Below, piece by piece: positions 62,876 to 64,000 of a stretch of 64,000 nucleotides of DNA; position 1 is the stretch's first letter, and each line of letters starts with the position of its first letter. The notes under the pieces were generated by a model. That model had not been told where the DNA came from and did not search any database. It saw only the letters and a list, made by a program, of their open reading frames with translations. The position numbers and the translations under genes were made by a program. The stretch is from contig CANJLG010000003.1 of assembly GCA_947475095.1 (NCBI GenBank), forward strand, positions 62,001 to 126,000. The letters run 5' to 3'. This DNA is from Flavobacteriales bacterium (GTDB lineage: Bacteria > Bacteroidota > Bacteroidia > Flavobacteriales_D > Crocinitomicaceae).

Positions 62876-63863
62876 GGTAAATAGAATAATTGTTTCACGA
62901 ATAGATAGCATTGGCGATGTGATGTTAACCTTGCCATTTTGTGCTTGGCTTAAGGAGTGCTATCCACAAGCTACCTTAGTTTTTTTAGCCAGGGGATATA
63001 CCATCCCCGTTGTTTCCTGCTTCAAGCCCGTTGATGAAATATTGGATTGGGATCTTATTGTGAATCTGCCGATAGCAGAAAAAACAGGGCTTCTTAAGGC
63101 CGATTGTATTGTACACCTTTTTCCCAATAAGGATGTCGCAGCGCTATCAAAAAAAGCTAAAATTCCATATAGAATAGGCACGTCCCATCGAATATTCCAT
63201 TTTTTAACGTGTAACTATAAAGTCAATTTCTCAAGAAAAAACTCAAGCTTACATGAAGCTCAATTGAATTTTGAATTAGCGCGACCTTTTGGTTTAAAAA
63301 GCATTCCAAGTTTTGAAAGCACAATCACTATAGGGACACATTTTTCTCTACCCATTAAACCTACTCCAAAAGCCCTAAAAAACATTGATTTAAGCAACGC
63401 GATTGTCTTGCATCCAAAATCTCAAGGAAGCGCTATCGAATGGCCCATTGAAAAATACCATGCCTTAAGTGAGCAATTAATACAATCAGGAAAAACGGTT
63501 TTGATAACCGGAACTGAAAAGGAGGGAGAAATGATACGAAAACAGTTTTCTTTCTCCCAACAATTGATCGATTTAACAGGTCAACTGACCTTATCAGAAT
63601 TAATAGCGCTATTAGCAAAAGTTAAGGTCGTTGTGGCCTGTTCTACTGGTCCAATTCACATCGCGGCCGTTTTGGGTACGCCAACAATAGCGCTCTTTTC
63701 TTCTCGAAAACCGATTCACCCGGGTCGTTGGCGTCCTTTAGGCGAAAAATCAAAGATCTTGGTTTTTGATGAAAACTGCCAAAACTGTAAGAATGGAAAA
63801 CAGTGTCGCTGCCTTGAAGAAATTCCGGTTGAATTGCTTTTAAAGCAAATTGATGCGCTCTAA
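62862..63863 (+). CDS. Family 9 glycosyltransferase (heptosyltransferase-like)
   Basis: This 333-residue GT9 protein with a GTG start has the family segments RIIVSRIDSIGDVMLTLPF at the N-terminus, AIVLHPKSQGSAIEWP, VLITGTEKEGEM and VVACSTGPIHIAAVLGTPTIALFSSRKP at the C-terminal nucleotide-binding end. GT9 includes LPS heptosyltransferases, although Bacteroidota often lack heptose, so the donor sugar is open. A cysteine-rich tail (ENCQNCKNGKQCRC) is notable and could bind a metal or form disulfides. It overlaps its neighbours on both sides. Confidence 0.9.
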   Translation: MKINEVNRIIVSRIDSIGDVMLTLPFCAWLKECYPQATLVFLARGYTIPVVSCFKPVDEILDWDLIVNLPIAEKTGLLKADCIVHLFPNKDVAALSKKAKIPYRIGTSHRIFHFLTCNYKVNFSRKNSSLHEAQLNFELARPFGLKSIPSFESTITIGTHFSLPIKPTPKALKNIDLSNAIVLHPKSQGSAIEWPIEKYHALSEQLIQSGKTVLITGTEKEGEMIRKQFSFSQQLIDLTGQLTLSELIALLAKVKVVVACSTGPIHIAAVLGTPTIALFSSRKPIHPGRWRPLGEKSKILVFDENCQNCKNGKQCRCLEEIPVELLLKQIDAL

Positions 63864-64000
63864 GAATTCCTTCCTTGTTATTCGGAAACACCATTTCCTA
63901 TTGGCTTTTTCTGCAGCATTACTCTCTTTTTCATTGCCATTTATAAAGGAAAAAAATGCATTGTTAAGCCTCTTTATTGCACTTGCTGTATTGCTTACTT
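63853..64000 (+). CDS. O-antigen ligase/polymerase-like membrane protein, 5' fragment
   Basis: An ATG at 63853 overlaps the end of the GT9 gene by 11 bases and opens a frame that runs off the right edge after 49 residues (MRSKNSFLVIRKHHFLLAFS, then AALLSFSLPFIKEKN and LLSLFIALAVLLT). Basic residues precede one hydrophobic segment and the start of a second, as at the N-terminus of Wzy/WaaL-type multi-pass proteins. The overlap and position in a surface-glycan locus support the call; the family cannot be proven from this fragment. Confidence 0.5.
   Translation, partial: MRSKNSFLVIRKHHFLLAFSAALLSFSLPFIKEKNALLSLFIALAVLLT

Overview
The window looks like chromosomal DNA of an AT-rich, aerobic member of the Bacteroidota, most likely Flavobacteriales (Crocinitomicaceae/Cryomorphaceae-like, by inference). 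The signs are exported proteins with type IX secretion (T9SS) C-terminal sorting domains, an alternative complex III (ACIII) operon fused to an aa3 oxidase, Bacteroidota-restricted families (DUF4286, DUF4296, DUF6029, Omp28, DUF2723, DUF3109), absence of clear Shine-Dalgarno sites, and repeated TAnnTTTG promoter -7 elements, the Bacteroidota consensus. I see no integrase, transposase, phage gene or CRISPR array. Most genes are housekeeping or cell-envelope functions.

Layout. 1-7.4 kb: 3'-truncated RNase R, two T9SS cargo proteins, a TlpA-like thioredoxin, an orphan membrane protein, and a DUF6029/Omp28 pair. 7.4-13.2 kb: DUF4286-ksgA, a HEAT-like protein, then a minus-strand operon (polyprenol-phosphate mannosyltransferase-like GT2, dihydroorotase, DUF4296 lipoprotein) and the site-2 protease RseP. 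13.2-20 kb: bifunctional PaaZ, a giant AsmA-like protein and a T9SS protein with a gingipain-like but apparently inactivated core. 20-23.2 kb: recO, a small membrane protein, a front-end-like fatty acid desaturase, a YjbR protein and an S4 RNA-binding protein. 23.2-28.8 kb: an outer-membrane lipid-handling group made of FadL, an SGNH-like lipoprotein lacking its serine, a secreted alpha/beta hydrolase and a heme plus dicopper monooxygenase-like protein. Then come tRNA-Cys and a membrane protein.

29.8-39.1 kb: a tight minus-strand operon of DUF2723 membrane protein, polysaccharide deacetylase, CPA2 antiporter, histidine kinase and gpmI, followed by tRNA-Gln, an unknown exported protein, thiL and a SPOR protein. 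41.9-53.6 kb: the respiratory operon actABCDEF-coxB-coxA, which would pass electrons from menaquinol to oxygen through c hemes; oxidase subunits III and IV are absent here. 54.2-62.1 kb: rimP-nusA-infB behind a leader carrying a strong intrinsic-terminator-like hairpin, then tatA, gatA and a LysM lytic transglycosylase. 62.1-64 kb: start of a surface-glycan locus (GT2, GT9, truncated O-antigen-ligase-like gene).

No wholly new system is obvious. The best leads are the rimP-nusA-infB attenuator-like leader, enzyme-family members with missing catalytic or metal-binding residues (C25-like, SGNH-like, dihydroorotase), and long G/C homopolymers inside thiL, asmA-like and transglycosylase genes.
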